The notes: generated from the sequence alone by a model not told the origin. Positions 26,195 to 37,011 are shown, numbered from the stretch's first letter. The stretch: 64,000 nucleotides of DNA from an uncultured Clostridia bacterium (GCA_934183305.1 CAKPSF010000001.1:1-64000); one strand, 5' to 3'. Program-made: numbers and translations.

Positions 26195-28945
26195 TTACCT
26201 AGATTTTTCATCTTCTCCACCAGATAATTCAGTTCCAGAATATTCTAATATTTCACATATACACTCATTTGTATTATCTATCTTTTCTTGTTGTTCAAAA
26301 AGTTCTCTTAATTCATCTATTGAATATTTTTCAAGTAATATCCTAAGTGCCTCTTCCTTTTGAGCTGGTTTGTCTTTATTAAATATTTCATCATCGTCAC
26401 TCATCATCAAAGCTGTTTTAAATAATACTCCTAAAGCCCAATGTCCATTTCTTTGTTCATCTAGTATAAAATGATTAACTCTATGTTTTATTATTCTCTG
26501 TGATTCCATATCTTCTAAGGCTTTTTCTTTGTTTTTATATGCTCCACTAATAACCTTTGGAATATCTTTATAATAAAAGAAATATGTTGCGTTATCTACT
26601 GCAAATCTAGCTTGTGTACTTTTATCTTCATATATTCTTTCAGCAATAACTATACTATTTTTTCCTTTTATTCCATCCTCGTCCGGTATTACATAAAAAT
26701 CATAGTTATAAAATGGATTTTCTTCATTAACATTAATATTATTAGCTTTTTTATATGCTCCCATTAGTGAAAATAATTTTTCTCTTTGATTTGGATCTAT
26801 AATAAATCTAGATGTTTTTTCGTAGTTTGTACTATTATTTTCACAATAAATGCTAGAATCCACATCTTTTTCTGAACTTACTTTCTCAAAATCTCCACCT
26901 AAAATCCATTCTGCTTCTTGTAATTCTTTTTCAGATACTTTATCTAACAATCTTTTTGCTTTCTTAGGACTAATTATATTTTGCTGTGCTAATTGTTCTA
27001 TTACTTCATCTGTTAATTTTCCTTGTTTATATAAATTAACAATACATTTTTCATCAACTAATCCTTCTAAAACAATTGATAGTATTATTTCATCACTTAT
27101 GTTTCCACTTGTAACTAATTTTGAAAAGAAATCAAAATCCAATTCTTTTTTTACAACTAAAGTTTTTATATCTTTTACATTTACCAATCCATCTGTACAA
27201 AGTCTTGTAACTATTTGCTCTTTATCCAAGTCTAGTAGCATTTCTCCCCAATGAATTATTGAATCCAATGTTATTATTCCATTTTCATAATAATGTTCTA
27301 ACGCTTCTATATATATTTTTTTACTGTTATTTGGATTATTTTCTATAATTAACTCTATTATTTCTTCTGATATTTTTTCCTTTTCTTCTTCACTATTTCC
27401 ATCAATATATACACTTTTAAATAAATCAATGTATCTTTTATATTGTTGGTTATCTTCTTGTTTAGAATTTTTTAAATTATCACTGTATTTTTTATTTAAT
27501 TCATTTGTATTAACAAAACTAGATAAATCTAATATAATAGCCATTTGGTTGATTTCATCTATACTTATAACTTCATCAATATATAAATTAGCAATATCAG
27601 TTGAAGATAGTTTCTCTAAAGAGACTAATTGAGTTAAAAAGTCTGTTGATTTAATATTATATTTTTTTATTCTTTCAACTACTTCACTGCTATTCCAATT
27701 AAATTTGTCAATTGCAAATATAAAATTTTCTTCACTTAAACCTATTCTTTCTTCTATTTCACTTGGTAAGAAAATTACATCTAAATACCCTTCTGGTAAA
27801 TCTCCTAGACACTGTTCTTTGCTATCTATCTTTTCTCTGTATTCTTCAATTCTTGCTTTTGATAAATATGTATCATTAACAAATCTTCCTAAGAACCTTT
27901 TTATATTTTCATATGAGTTTTCAGCTTCAATTCCAATTAGTTCTTTTCCATTTACTTCATATTCTAAATTGAATGTAACTTTTCTTTCTTTATCTTCTAT
28001 GTTTGATGCTATAATTTTTATAATTTCTTCATAGCCATGTGTTTGTTCTTCATCTTTAAGTTGCTCTAAGCCATTTTCCAATCGGCATGCTGCCATCATT
28101 AATAATTTGTCAAAATCCACATATTTAATTTGCTCTTCTAAAACTTGCCTTATATATGGTGAGAAATTATCATATTTCATGCTATCAATAATTTCATAAC
28201 ATTCCTTTTTATTTGATATTAAATATTTATCTGCTTCTTTACTGCTCATTCCCTTTTCTTTTGATATTTTTCTATTATATACAAGTCTTGTTATACAATT
28301 ATGAAAATCTGTATTTGGAAATGCTTGCTTAAAATCATTTAAGTTTAATACTTGTAGAATATATTCAATTCCTATATCTCTTGTTTCTTCATCTTCTTCA
28401 ACAAAAGCTTCATTTATTTTTTTTAGTTTTTTTCTATTCTTACTAGAACTAACATGTTTTCCATCAATTAGTTCTCTTGAATCGGCAACATCAATAACAT
28501 ACCTTTCTTCTTCTTCGTTATATCTATAAAAAGGTAGAATTGTATTTATACCTTTCCATTTCGTAATTATTGCTTGTAGAGACTTCTCTGTTATTAGTTT
28601 TCTCTTCCTAAATACGCTCTCTGCAACAAATTTTTTTCTTAAATCCTTGTTATCATCAGATTCCATATTGCTTTTCATAGTTTCATCTAAAGCACATAAT
28701 TGTATTATGTTATTTTTAGCTAATATTAAAATAAAATTTTCTTTGTTTATACAATCTTCATTTTCTAATAGAAATTGTTCTATAACATCATATTCAACTT
28801 CGCCTCTTGAATACATATTATAAAACTCAATAAAAGAAGCACTCGTTTCTTTGTTTTTAAATATGTAGCCAAAATCTTCTCCTGTTATTATCATTGTCTC
28901 TAGACAGTCTAATATTTCTTTTATGTTCAACTTATTATTTTTCAC
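26195..28945 (-). CDS. Large hypothetical protein (917 aa)
   Basis: A hydrophilic, acidic and mainly helical protein without signal peptide or membrane segments. Residues up to about 650 look like degenerate helical repeats. A more compact C-terminal part follows (about 725-865; SRFIIDPNQREKLFSLMGAY, then YFFYYKDIPKVISGAYK, RIIKHRVNHF and HWALGVLFKTALM). I know no named domain for it. The start is probably the GTG at 28945, which has GGAGGAA seven bases upstream; a longer frame begins at 28987. It is a single gene between helD and yihY, ended by no clear hairpin. Confidence 0.75.
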   Translation of the reverse strand: MKNNKLNIKEILDCLETMIITGEDFGYIFKNKETSASFIEFYNMYSRGEVEYDVIEQFLLENEDCINKENFILILAKNNIIQLCALDETMKSNMESDDNKDLRKKFVAESVFRKRKLITEKSLQAIITKWKGINTILPFYRYNEEEERYVIDVADSRELIDGKHVSSSKNRKKLKKINEAFVEEDEETRDIGIEYILQVLNLNDFKQAFPNTDFHNCITRLVYNRKISKEKGMSSKEADKYLISNKKECYEIIDSMKYDNFSPYIRQVLEEQIKYVDFDKLLMMAACRLENGLEQLKDEEQTHGYEEIIKIIASNIEDKERKVTFNLEYEVNGKELIGIEAENSYENIKRFLGRFVNDTYLSKARIEEYREKIDSKEQCLGDLPEGYLDVIFLPSEIEERIGLSEENFIFAIDKFNWNSSEVVERIKKYNIKSTDFLTQLVSLEKLSSTDIANLYIDEVISIDEINQMAIILDLSSFVNTNELNKKYSDNLKNSKQEDNQQYKRYIDLFKSVYIDGNSEEEKEKISEEIIELIIENNPNNSKKIYIEALEHYYENGIITLDSIIHWGEMLLDLDKEQIVTRLCTDGLVNVKDIKTLVVKKELDFDFFSKLVTSGNISDEIILSIVLEGLVDEKCIVNLYKQGKLTDEVIEQLAQQNIISPKKAKRLLDKVSEKELQEAEWILGGDFEKVSSEKDVDSSIYCENNSTNYEKTSRFIIDPNQREKLFSLMGAYKKANNINVNEENPFYNYDFYVIPDEDGIKGKNSIVIAERIYEDKSTQARFAVDNATYFFYYKDIPKVISGAYKNKEKALEDMESQRIIKHRVNHFILDEQRNGHWALGVLFKTALMMSDDDEIFNKDKPAQKEEALRILLEKYSIDELRELFEQQEKIDNTNECICEILEYSGTELSGGEDEKSR

Positions 28946-29017
28946 TAATAAATTCCTCCACAAATTAACCTCTTTATATAATAACATATTTTATGTAAAT
29001 TTGCAAATTTGTGCAAA

Positions 29018-29058
29018 AAAAGATAGATGACTTTCATACTAAAAAACATCTATCTTTT
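29018..29058 (-). terminator. Intrinsic terminator of the yihY-like gene
   Basis: The 12-bp perfect arms AAAAGATAGATG / CATCTATCTTTT flank a 17-base loop and are followed on the minus strand by a T run. It lies directly after the stop at 29081. Confidence 0.85.
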
Positions 29059-29080
29059 ATTAAAATTAGCTAATTTATTT

Positions 29081-29896
29081 TTACGCCTTATTTTTGTCTA
29101 TTAAGTATTTATTTATTGTTGCTCCAGTGAGTATACAATACATACAAGCGTACACCCACATCATTGCTAATACAATAATAGTTAAGCTACCATACATTAA
29201 TGAAAAACCTGTATACATATCCACATATATAGAATAAAATATTGAAATACCTGTACACGATATAGATGCAAAAATAGCTCCTGGAATATGTCTTTTCATT
29301 TTATATTTATTTTTAGGTATAAATTTATATACCATTATAAATACTCCAAATAATACTATTACACTTATAAATACTTTATTTTTTAAGATTAGATTTATTA
29401 TCTTACTAAATATATTAAATTTTTCTTGCAATACTGTATTAATACTATTTCCAAACACAACTAACAATAATGTTGAAACTATTAATAATATAAATATTAC
29501 AGTACATACTGTTGCTTTAATTCTATAATAAACAAATTTTTTATCTTTTAAATCATACGCTACATTTAGCCCTTTACATAAGGCTAAAAATCCTTTTCCT
29601 GCTGACCATAAAACAAATAGAGCAGACACTGTAATTGTTCCAAGAGATTTTGAATATACTTCTTGTACAATGCTTATTGCTGAACCACTTATTCTATTAC
29701 TTTGAAATAATTTATAGATTATTTCAGATAATGTAGTTTGTTCTATTCCAAAATACTTAGTTAAAGTTAAAATTAACATTAATAATGGAATAAAGGACAA
29801 TAATGTATAATATGCACAATTGGCAGTAAGTTCCCCAATGTGCTTTTCATTTAATATGTTTAAAAAGTTATTAATTTTATTCAATATATTTTTCAT
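29081..29896 (-). CDS. YihY/BrkB family membrane protein
   Basis: The 271-residue integral membrane protein has about six helices, with the family blocks GELTANCAYYTLLSFIPLLM near the start, SALFVLWSAGKGFLALCKGL in the middle and FSLMYGSLTIIVLAMMWVY near the end. YihY proteins were once annotated as ribonuclease BN, which is wrong; their function is unknown. The start ATG at 29896 follows TAGGTG. Confidence 0.9.
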   Translation of the reverse strand: MKNILNKINNFLNILNEKHIGELTANCAYYTLLSFIPLLMLILTLTKYFGIEQTTLSEIIYKLFQSNRISGSAISIVQEVYSKSLGTITVSALFVLWSAGKGFLALCKGLNVAYDLKDKKFVYYRIKATVCTVIFILLIVSTLLLVVFGNSINTVLQEKFNIFSKIINLILKNKVFISVIVLFGVFIMVYKFIPKNKYKMKRHIPGAIFASISCTGISIFYSIYVDMYTGFSLMYGSLTIIVLAMMWVYACMYCILTGATINKYLIDKNKA

Positions 29897-29913
29897 AAAT
29901 CACCTAAAATCAA

Positions 29914-30165
29914 TTACATTTTTTGTTTTGCTTCTTCAAGTGCTATTGCTAATTGGTCTGGACATGAAGTACCTTTAAATCCACAAGGTATTCCTTTTAA
30001 TCTTTTTATTGCTTCATCAATTTTCATTCCTTCTACAAGTCTAGAAACGCCTACTGTATTTCCGGCACAACCGCCAATTATTTTTACACTTTTAATTATA
30101 TCTCCATCTAGTTCTATAATCATTTCTCGTGAACAAACACCTTTGGGTGTAAATCTATATTCCAT
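29914..30165 (-). CDS. TSCPD-domain protein (TIGR03905)
   Basis: An 83-residue protein with GVCSREMII, IGGCAGNTVGVSRL and the naming motif GTSCPDQLA. Four cysteines could bind a metal. The same domain is found at the end of some ribonucleotide reductases and as a small stand-alone protein, as here. Function unknown. It lies 17 bp upstream of the yihY-like gene and is probably co-transcribed with it. Confidence 0.9.
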   Translation of the reverse strand: MEYRFTPKGVCSREMIIELDGDIIKSVKIIGGCAGNTVGVSRLVEGMKIDEAIKRLKGIPCGFKGTSCPDQLAIALEEAKQKM

Positions 30166-30203
30166 AATTTCCTCCTTCTATTAGTAAATATTTATTACTC
30201 TTT

Positions 30204-30246
30204 GATAGGGAACCAAAAGTTGTCTTACCCTTTGGGGTTTCCTATC
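30204..30246 (-). terminator. Hairpin after mntP
   Basis: GATAGG with following bases on one side and CCTATC on the other form an imperfect 15- to 17-bp stem (AACC-AAAAG opposite CTTTGGGGTT). It begins four bases past the mntP stop at 30250. No strong T tract follows, so termination is only probable. Confidence 0.5.
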
Positions 30247-30249
30247 GAT

Positions 30250-30807
30250 TTAAGCAAGTAAATGTTCTAATAATATTTTTATTCCCAATAATATTAATAT
30301 TATACCGCCCATAAATTCTGCTTTTTTCTCGTATTTATCTCCAAATATATTACCTACTTTAACTCCTAAAACAGATATTATAAATGTTATTATTCCAATT
30401 AAAGATATTGCTAATATTAAGTTAACATTTAAAAATGCAAACGTTATTCCAACTGCCAAAGCATCTATACTTGTAGCGATAGCTAAAACAATCATGTCTT
30501 TAAATTTTACGCTATCATTATGTACATCATTATCTTTACTTACGGCTTCTTTAATCATATTTATTCCAATAACACCTAGAAGAATAAATGCAACCCAATG
30601 GTCTATATTTGATATTCTATCCTGAAAGTTAAATCCAAGAAGATATCCTAATGCTGGCATTAATGCTTGAAAGTATCCAAAATATGCTCCAATGATTATT
30701 GCATTTTTCCATTTCATTCTTGGCATTGATAATCCTTTGCATATTGATACGGCAAAAGCATCCATAGCTAATCCTATACTTAATACTATTAGCTCTATTA
30801 TTCCCAT
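30250..30807 (-). CDS. mntP: Manganese efflux pump MntP
   Basis: A 185-residue, six-helix membrane protein with the two conserved acidic repeats of MntP ([15 protein letters not shown] near the start and [15 protein letters not shown] in the second half). MntP exports Mn2+ in many bacteria. Its neighbour upstream is a CNNM/CorC protein, also linked to divalent cations, and the 30-bp gap suggests co-transcription. No Mn2+ riboswitch is visible in that gap. Confidence 0.92.
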   Translation of the reverse strand: MGIIELIVLSIGLAMDAFAVSICKGLSMPRMKWKNAIIIGAYFGYFQALMPALGYLLGFNFQDRISNIDHWVAFILLGVIGINMIKEAVSKDNDVHNDSVKFKDMIVLAIATSIDALAVGITFAFLNVNLILAISLIGIITFIISVLGVKVGNIFGDKYEKKAEFMGGIILILLGIKILLEHLLA

Positions 30808-30837
30808 TTTTTATTCCTCATTTCTAATTTATAGCTT

Positions 30838-32139
30838 TTATTCTTCTTTTGGTATTATTTCCTTGTTTTTACAAGCTTTCACTTTTAATATTCTTTTGTC
30901 TTCATACTCTTCTATTTTATATGTTACTTTTTGAGTTTCTATTACTGGTTTTTCATTGTCTGATGGTATTCTTCCTAGTAACTCTATTAAATAACCAGAT
31001 AATGTATCATATTCGCCTTCTGGAATGTCAACTCCTAATATTTTCTTAACATCATATATTGAAACATTTCCATTTATTAAATATGTGTTGTCGTCAATTT
31101 TTTCATATTCTAGTTCAACTTCATCATATTCATCAAATATGTTACCAACTAATTCTTCGAGTATATCTTCCATTGTAATAATTCCAGAAGTTCCACCATA
31201 TTCGTCTACAACAATTGCCATTTGTTTTTTATTTTTTTGTAAATCTTTAAATAGATCATTTATTGGTTTATTTTCTGAAACAAAGTAAGCTTCTTTCATT
31301 ATTTTCCCAACATGACAGTCTTTTTGACTTTTTAAAACTTTTATTAAATCTTTAGTATACAAAATTCCTTTTATATCATCTATACTCTCTTCATATACTG
31401 GTATTCTACTATATTTTAAGTCATCAATCTCTGATAGTATTTCAGACACTTTACTTTTAATATCCACTGCAAAAATTTCAGTTCTGTGAATCATAACCTC
31501 TGAAACTACTTTATCATTAAATTCAAATACATTATTTATTAATTCTTTTTCTTCCTCTTCTATTGTTCCTTTTTCTTCGCCAACATCAACCATCATTCTA
31601 ATTTCTTCTTCTGTTACTATTTCCTCGTCTTGAGCTGATACTCCAAACAATTTAGAAATAATATTAGTTGACGCTGTTAAAAGTTTTACAAATGGAGAAG
31701 TAATTACAGATATAGCCTTAATTACTCCAACTGTTCCATAAGCAATTTTTTCATAATTTTTCATTGCTATTCTTTTTGGAACAAGTTCTCCAAAAACCAA
31801 TGTAAAATATGAAAGAATCATTGTAATTAATATTATTGAAATTGTATTCCATACTCCTAGTCCAAGTGGTATTAAATTGTTCAAAACAGGTGCTAATTCG
31901 CTTGCATATGTGTCTGCTGCAAATGCACTAGATAAAAAGCCTGCCAATGTAATTCCTATTTGTATTGTTGCTAGGAATTTACTTGGTTCTTTTATCATCT
32001 TGTGTATTTGTTTAGCCTTTTTATTTCCTTCCTTAGCATCTTTTTCGACCTTAGCATCATTTAATGATATAAATGCTATTTCGCTACATGCAAAATATGC
32101 ATTTAAGGCTATTAATATTATTAATACAATTATTTGCAT
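30838..32139 (-). CDS. CNNM/HlyC-CorC family transporter (DUF21, CBS pair, CorC_HlyC)
   Basis: The 433-residue protein has a DUF21 membrane domain (about 1-185; ALNAYFACSEIAFISLN at the start and FGELVPKRIAMKN in the middle), a CBS pair (about 205-325; VMIHRTEIFAVD, VVDEYGGTSGIITMEDILEE) and a C-terminal CorC_HlyC domain (YLINGNVSIYDV). Bacterial CNNM proteins export Mg2+ in an ATP-controlled way. Older names (hemolysin) are misleading. Confidence 0.92.
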   Translation of the reverse strand: MQIIVLIILIALNAYFACSEIAFISLNDAKVEKDAKEGNKKAKQIHKMIKEPSKFLATIQIGITLAGFLSSAFAADTYASELAPVLNNLIPLGLGVWNTISIILITMILSYFTLVFGELVPKRIAMKNYEKIAYGTVGVIKAISVITSPFVKLLTASTNIISKLFGVSAQDEEIVTEEEIRMMVDVGEEKGTIEEEEKELINNVFEFNDKVVSEVMIHRTEIFAVDIKSKVSEILSEIDDLKYSRIPVYEESIDDIKGILYTKDLIKVLKSQKDCHVGKIMKEAYFVSENKPINDLFKDLQKNKKQMAIVVDEYGGTSGIITMEDILEELVGNIFDEYDEVELEYEKIDDNTYLINGNVSIYDVKKILGVDIPEGEYDTLSGYLIELLGRIPSDNEKPVIETQKVTYKIEEYEDKRILKVKACKNKEIIPKEE

Positions 32140-32153
32140 AAATTATTCCTTTC

Positions 32154-34904
32154 TTATTTTAATGCATCACTACATTTTTTGCATATTGTTGGATTTTCTT
32201 TGTCTTCACCAACTGTTGTAGAATATACCCAACATCTTTCACATTTTTCGCCATCTGCTAATTCTACATTTACACTAAATTCTTCCGCTTCTTTTACCTC
32301 TACTCCAGATACAATAAATACTTCTTGAAGTAATTCTTCTTTATCTTTTAAAAACTCATAGTTATCTTTATCTGCATTTATTATAACCTTCGCATTTAAA
32401 GAATGGCCAATTACTTTTTCTGCTCTTGCAACTTCTAACGCTTTTGCTGCTTCATCTTTTATTTTTATTATTCTATTCCACTTTTCTTCAAGTTCTTTAT
32501 TTTCATATTTTTTATTAACTTTTGGCCAATATTCAAGCATTATGCTCTCATTATTTTCGTTTGATTTATGTGGCATATATTTCCATATTTCTTCAGCTGT
32601 AAAACAAGTCATTGGAGCGATTATTCTTACTAAAGCACTTAGTATTTCGTACATAGTAGTTTGAGCTGCTCTTCTTTTGGTACTTTCTTTTTTACTTGTA
32701 TATAATCTATCTTTTATTATATCTAAGTAGAAATTACTCATATCTACAACGCAGAAAGTATTTATTGCTTGATATGCTCTATTAAAATCATATTCGTCAA
32801 ATGCCTTTGTACATTCTTCTATTAAATGATTTAATTTTATTAATGCAAATTTATCTATTTCTTCTAAGTCTTCGTATTTTACAGGGTTATTTACATCAAA
32901 ATCATTTATATTTCCTAATATATATCTTGCTGTATTTCTTATTTTTCTATACACTTCTGCAACTTGTTTCATTATATTTTTTGATATACTTACATCTGAT
33001 TTGTAATCTGAAGATAATACCCATAATCTTATAATATCTACTCCAAATTCTTTTATTAATGTTTGTGGAGCTATAACATTTCCAATAGATTTAGACATTT
33101 TTCTTCCTTGCTCATCAACTGTATATCCATGTGTTAGCACTTCTTTATATGGTGCTTTTCCTTTTGTTGCAACAGAAGTTAAAAGTGATGATTGGAACCA
33201 ACCTCTATATTGGTCGCTTCCCTCTAAGTACAAGTCTGCACTTGGAAGTCCACGTTGTGCTAAAACAGATTGATGTGTTGAACCAGAATCAAACCAAACA
33301 TCCATAATGTCTGTTTCTTTTTTAAATTCTGTGCTTCCACATTCTTGACATTTACAATTTTCAGGCATTAGGTCTTTTACATCTAAATCAAACCATGCAT
33401 TCGAACCTTTTTCTTTAAATATTTTTTGTACTTTTGCTAAACTTTCTGCTGTTACATATTCTTTGCCACATTCTTTACAATAGAATATTGGTATTGGAAC
33501 TCCCCATGTACGTTGTCTTGATATACACCAATCGTTTCTGTCTTCTACCATTTTTGTTATTCTATCTTCACCCCATGCTGGAATCCATTTTACTGTTTTT
33601 ATAGCTTCTAGAGTTTCTTTTCTAAATCCATCAACAGATGCAAACCATTGATTTGTTGCTCTATATATTACTGGTTTTTTACATCTCCAACAGTGTGGGT
33701 ATGAGTGCATTAAATCTTGTTTGTAGAATAATAAGTTATGTTCTTCTAGCCATTCTAATATTGCCTTATCTGATTTTGCATAGAACATTCCAGCAAATGG
33801 TCCTGCGCCTTCTGTTTGGTGTCCTTTTTCATTTACTGTAACTACAATGTCTAATCCATTTTTTAAACCTGCCAAGTAATCTTCTTTACCATATCCAGGA
33901 GCAGTATGAACAGCACCTGTACCAGTATCTAATTCTACTGCAACAGTATCATCACTTCCCATTATTACTCTTGAAGTTCTATCTAAAAATGGATGCTTAC
34001 ATAGTATTCCTTCTAGTTCTTTACCTTTAAAAGTTTTTACTATCTCATAGTTTGCTTTTCCAGCCATTTCCATAACTTTTGAAACTAATTCTTTAGCCAT
34101 TATATACTTTTCGTCTTCATATTTTACTATTGAATATTCAAATTCTGGATCTATTGTAATTCCCATGTTTCCTGGTAAAGTCCAAGGTGTTGTTGTCCAT
34201 ATAACTACATATGTATTTTCTTTATCGAATAATCCTTTTGAATCCTCAACTGGGAATTTAACATATGCTGATGTATTTTTTATGTCTTTATATTCAATTT
34301 CTGCTTCTGCTAATGCTGTTTCGCAGTCTGTACACCAATATACAGGTTTTAAGCCTTTGTATATATACCCTTTTTTATACATATCTGCAAATACACCTAT
34401 TTGCTCTGCTTCTACCTCAGGTTGATATGTTATATATGGGTGTTCCCAATCTCCTAAAACTCCTAATCTTTTAAATCCTTCTGTTTGTTTTTCTATATAG
34501 TCTTTATTAAAGCTTTTACAAGTATCTCTAAATTGACTTACAGGAATTTCATCCCTATTTAGACCTAGGGCTTGGATTGCTTTATTTTCTGTTGGCATAC
34601 CATGTGTGTCATAACCCGGTATATATGGAGTATAAAAGCCTTGTAAGTTTTTATATCTCACTATTGTGTCTTTTAAAATTTTGTTTAATGCATGTCCAAT
34701 ATGAATTTCTCCATTGGCATATGGAGGCCCATCATGTAATACAAATGGTGTTTTTCCTTCATTCTTTTTTAGCATTTTTTCGTATAAACCATTTTCAAAT
34801 ATTTCATTTAATATTTTAGGTTCATTCTCTGGTAGATTTCCTCTCATTGGGAAATCAGTCTTTGGTAAATTTAGTGTTGAACTATAATCTTTCTTTTCGC
34901 ACAT
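32154..34904 (-). CDS. ileS: Isoleucyl-tRNA synthetase
   Basis: The 916-residue class I synthetase has the HIGH motif in HIGHALNKIL (near 60), a CP1 editing domain (about 200-400; VIWTTTPWTLPGN), KMSKS in GRKMSKSIGNVI (near 595), the anticodon-binding domain, and a C-terminal zinc finger with CERCW and CKKCSD. This is the bacterial (eukaryote-unlike) IleRS form. A T-box leader lies directly upstream, so expression should respond to uncharged tRNA-Ile. Confidence 0.97.
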   Translation of the reverse strand: MCEKKDYSSTLNLPKTDFPMRGNLPENEPKILNEIFENGLYEKMLKKNEGKTPFVLHDGPPYANGEIHIGHALNKILKDTIVRYKNLQGFYTPYIPGYDTHGMPTENKAIQALGLNRDEIPVSQFRDTCKSFNKDYIEKQTEGFKRLGVLGDWEHPYITYQPEVEAEQIGVFADMYKKGYIYKGLKPVYWCTDCETALAEAEIEYKDIKNTSAYVKFPVEDSKGLFDKENTYVVIWTTTPWTLPGNMGITIDPEFEYSIVKYEDEKYIMAKELVSKVMEMAGKANYEIVKTFKGKELEGILCKHPFLDRTSRVIMGSDDTVAVELDTGTGAVHTAPGYGKEDYLAGLKNGLDIVVTVNEKGHQTEGAGPFAGMFYAKSDKAILEWLEEHNLLFYKQDLMHSYPHCWRCKKPVIYRATNQWFASVDGFRKETLEAIKTVKWIPAWGEDRITKMVEDRNDWCISRQRTWGVPIPIFYCKECGKEYVTAESLAKVQKIFKEKGSNAWFDLDVKDLMPENCKCQECGSTEFKKETDIMDVWFDSGSTHQSVLAQRGLPSADLYLEGSDQYRGWFQSSLLTSVATKGKAPYKEVLTHGYTVDEQGRKMSKSIGNVIAPQTLIKEFGVDIIRLWVLSSDYKSDVSISKNIMKQVAEVYRKIRNTARYILGNINDFDVNNPVKYEDLEEIDKFALIKLNHLIEECTKAFDEYDFNRAYQAINTFCVVDMSNFYLDIIKDRLYTSKKESTKRRAAQTTMYEILSALVRIIAPMTCFTAEEIWKYMPHKSNENNESIMLEYWPKVNKKYENKELEEKWNRIIKIKDEAAKALEVARAEKVIGHSLNAKVIINADKDNYEFLKDKEELLQEVFIVSGVEVKEAEEFSVNVELADGEKCERCWVYSTTVGEDKENPTICKKCSDALK

Positions 34905-34966
34905 AATATTTCCTCCCTCTACTTTGGTGAATAACGAATTGTTAATAATTAATACACTATTAACTC

Positions 34967-35215
34967 AAAAAAATCTTACCCTATAATAAGGGCAAGATTT
35001 TTATCTCACGGTACCACCTTAATTTATATATTAAAATTAATATACATCTTAAACATCTTTAACGCAGATCTACGACTATTTTACTATTAATTCAAATAGC
35101 AACTAATAAAGTGATAATAAGTAAAATTTCTTCCTACCTTACTCACAGCAAATGTAAAGCTCTCTTTAGGGAAACAAGACTTATGTTGTCTTTATTTTTG
35201 TTTTTTATATGTTAA
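34967..35215 (-). promoter_or_regulatory. T-box riboswitch of ileS
   Basis: The leader holds the conserved T-box AAGGTGGTACCGTG (about 35007-35020), which pairs with the uncharged tRNA acceptor end. Directly downstream is a terminator (TCTTGCCCTT / AAGGGTAAGA-type stem, then seven T) at 34967-35000. Upstream stem I shows AGAGAGC and the GTGAGTAAGG-type bulge. An ATC triplet near 35118 could be the isoleucine specifier, but I could not fold this with certainty. The gene-free stretch 34905-35265 is fully explained by this leader and its promoter (TTGCTT, 17 bases, TATAAT at 35218-35246). Confidence 0.88.
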
Positions 35216-35265
35216 ATATTATACTACATTAATTTTAATAAAGCAACCCTTAAGAAAAGATATTT

Positions 35266-35610
35266 TTAATCAGTTTTATCTTTTTCTTCACTAGTTTGTT
35301 TTTCTTTGCTTTCTTCTTTATCTTCATTTAGTTTTTGCAATAACTCAATTATTTCTAAATATTCTCCTGGATTTTCACAATGTTCGCTTCTTTCTTTATA
35401 TACATTTAATAAGCACTCATTTATCTCTTCAACTGGCATATTTAATTCTTGACCGGTTTCCAAAAGAATATCTTTTATTCTTTCTATTAAAGCCTTTTTA
35501 TTCTCAAATACTATATTTCCAAATTTATCTATCTTATAATTAGCCTCTACTGTTAGTGAAACAAGTTTTTCTAGGTATGATTCTATATATACTTCCTGTT
35601 CTTTTTGCAT
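35266..35610 (-). CDS. Small hydrophilic hypothetical protein
   Basis: A 114-residue acidic protein, helical, with a charged Glu/Lys/Asp tail (from about 95). The N-terminal part reads QEVYIESYLEKLVSLTVEAN. It resembles no family I know. The ATG has AAAGGAG upstream, and codon use is like that of its neighbours. It sits between clpX and ileS on the same strand. Confidence 0.6.
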   Translation of the reverse strand: MQKEQEVYIESYLEKLVSLTVEANYKIDKFGNIVFENKKALIERIKDILLETGQELNMPVEEINECLLNVYKERSEHCENPGEYLEIIELLQKLNEDKEESKEKQTSEEKDKTD

Positions 35611-35677
35611 ATTTTTTCTCCTTTAAAATTTCCAAAAACAGAAATTACACATTTTTATGCAATTCCTGTTATGTTTT

Positions 35678-36991
35678 TTATGCAGTTTCTTTATTTTCTA
35701 CAACTATTTTTTTCTTTTTTATTTCAGGTTTCTTTGTTTCTTTTTCTTCATTTATAATAAGTTTTGGTGGCTCATTGTTTTCAACAGTTGCTTTTGTTAT
35801 AATACATTTTTCAATATTAGGGTTTGATGGTATATCAAACATAATATCTCTCATTATATCTTCAATAATAGAACGTAATCCTCTTGCTCCAGTATTTCTT
35901 TCTATGGCTTTGTCTACTATCACTTCTAGTGCTTCTGGTTCAAATTCAAGCTCAACATCATCATATTGAAATAATTTTTTATATTGTTTTACTAGAGCAT
36001 TCTTTGGCTCTGTTATAATTCTAATTAGCGTGTCTCTATCCAACTCTTTTAATGTTGTTATAATAGGTAAACGTCCAACAAACTCAGGAATTAGTCCAAA
36101 TTTTAATAAGTCTTGTGGCAGAATTTGTTCATAAATTTTATATTTATCAAGCTCTTTTTTGCTTTCTATATTAGCCCCAAAACCTATTGATTTTTTTCCA
36201 ACTCTGTCTTTAATAATTTTATCTAACCCCTCAAAAGCACCACCACAAATAAATAATATATTTTCTGTATTTATTTGTAAGAACTCTTGGTGAGGATGTT
36301 TTCTTCCACCTTGTGGTGGAACAGAGGCAGTTGTGCCTTCAATTATTTTTAATAATGCTTGTTGTACACCCTCTCCACTTACATCTCTTGTAATAGATGG
36401 GTTTTCGGATTTTCTTGTTATCTTATCTATTTCATCTATATAAATTATTCCTTTTTCAGCTAATGCAATATCATAATCAGCAGCTTGAATAAGTTTTAAA
36501 AGAATATTTTCAACATCTTCGCCAACATATCCAGCCTCTGTTAATGTTGTGGCATCAGCTATTGCAAATGGAACTTTTAATATTTTAGCTAGAGTTTGTG
36601 CTAAAAGTGTTTTTCCACATCCAGTTGGTCCAAGTAACAAAACATTACTTTTTTGTATTTCAACATCATTATTTTCGTCTTCATTGTTAATTCTTTTATA
36701 ATGATTATATACTGCAACTGCAAGAGTTTTTTTAGCCTCCTCTTGGCCAATTACATACTTATCTAATATTTCCTTTATTTCTCTTGGGCTGATAAGTTTT
36801 TCATCTTCTTGAATAGAATAGCCAAATTCCTCTTCTTCATAAGTATTATTTTCAATAATATTTTGGCACACACCAACACATTCATCGCAAATATAAACAC
36901 CAGGTCCAGCTACGATTCTATTAACAGCCTCTTGAGATTTTCCACAAAAAGAACATCTTACATTTTGTGGCTCATCTTTCTTTTTAGACAT
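35678..36991 (-). CDS. clpX: ATP-dependent protease ATPase subunit ClpX
   Basis: The 437-residue AAA+ unfoldase has an N-terminal zinc-binding domain (CSFCGKSQ and CDEC), Walker [14 protein letters not shown], Walker [11 protein letters not shown], pore loop GYVGEDVE and the RGLRSIIE sensor-2 block. The Lys-rich tail after about 405 is non-conserved. It feeds substrates into ClpP, encoded 20 bp upstream. Confidence 0.97.
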   Translation of the reverse strand: MSKKKDEPQNVRCSFCGKSQEAVNRIVAGPGVYICDECVGVCQNIIENNTYEEEEFGYSIQEDEKLISPREIKEILDKYVIGQEEAKKTLAVAVYNHYKRINNEDENNDVEIQKSNVLLLGPTGCGKTLLAQTLAKILKVPFAIADATTLTEAGYVGEDVENILLKLIQAADYDIALAEKGIIYIDEIDKITRKSENPSITRDVSGEGVQQALLKIIEGTTASVPPQGGRKHPHQEFLQINTENILFICGGAFEGLDKIIKDRVGKKSIGFGANIESKKELDKYKIYEQILPQDLLKFGLIPEFVGRLPIITTLKELDRDTLIRIITEPKNALVKQYKKLFQYDDVELEFEPEALEVIVDKAIERNTGARGLRSIIEDIMRDIMFDIPSNPNIEKCIITKATVENNEPPKLIINEEKETKKPEIKKKKIVVENKETA

Positions 36992-37011
36992 ACTATATCT
37001 TACTCCTTTTA

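Noticed and set aside
29081..29896. Ribonuclease BN
   Set aside because: The old RNase BN name for YihY/BrkB proteins is a known mis-annotation; the protein is an integral membrane protein with no nuclease motif.
30204..30246. A Mn2+ riboswitch near mntP
   Set aside because: The structured stretch is downstream of mntP, not upstream. The gap before mntP is only 30 bases, and no yybP-ykoY consensus is seen.
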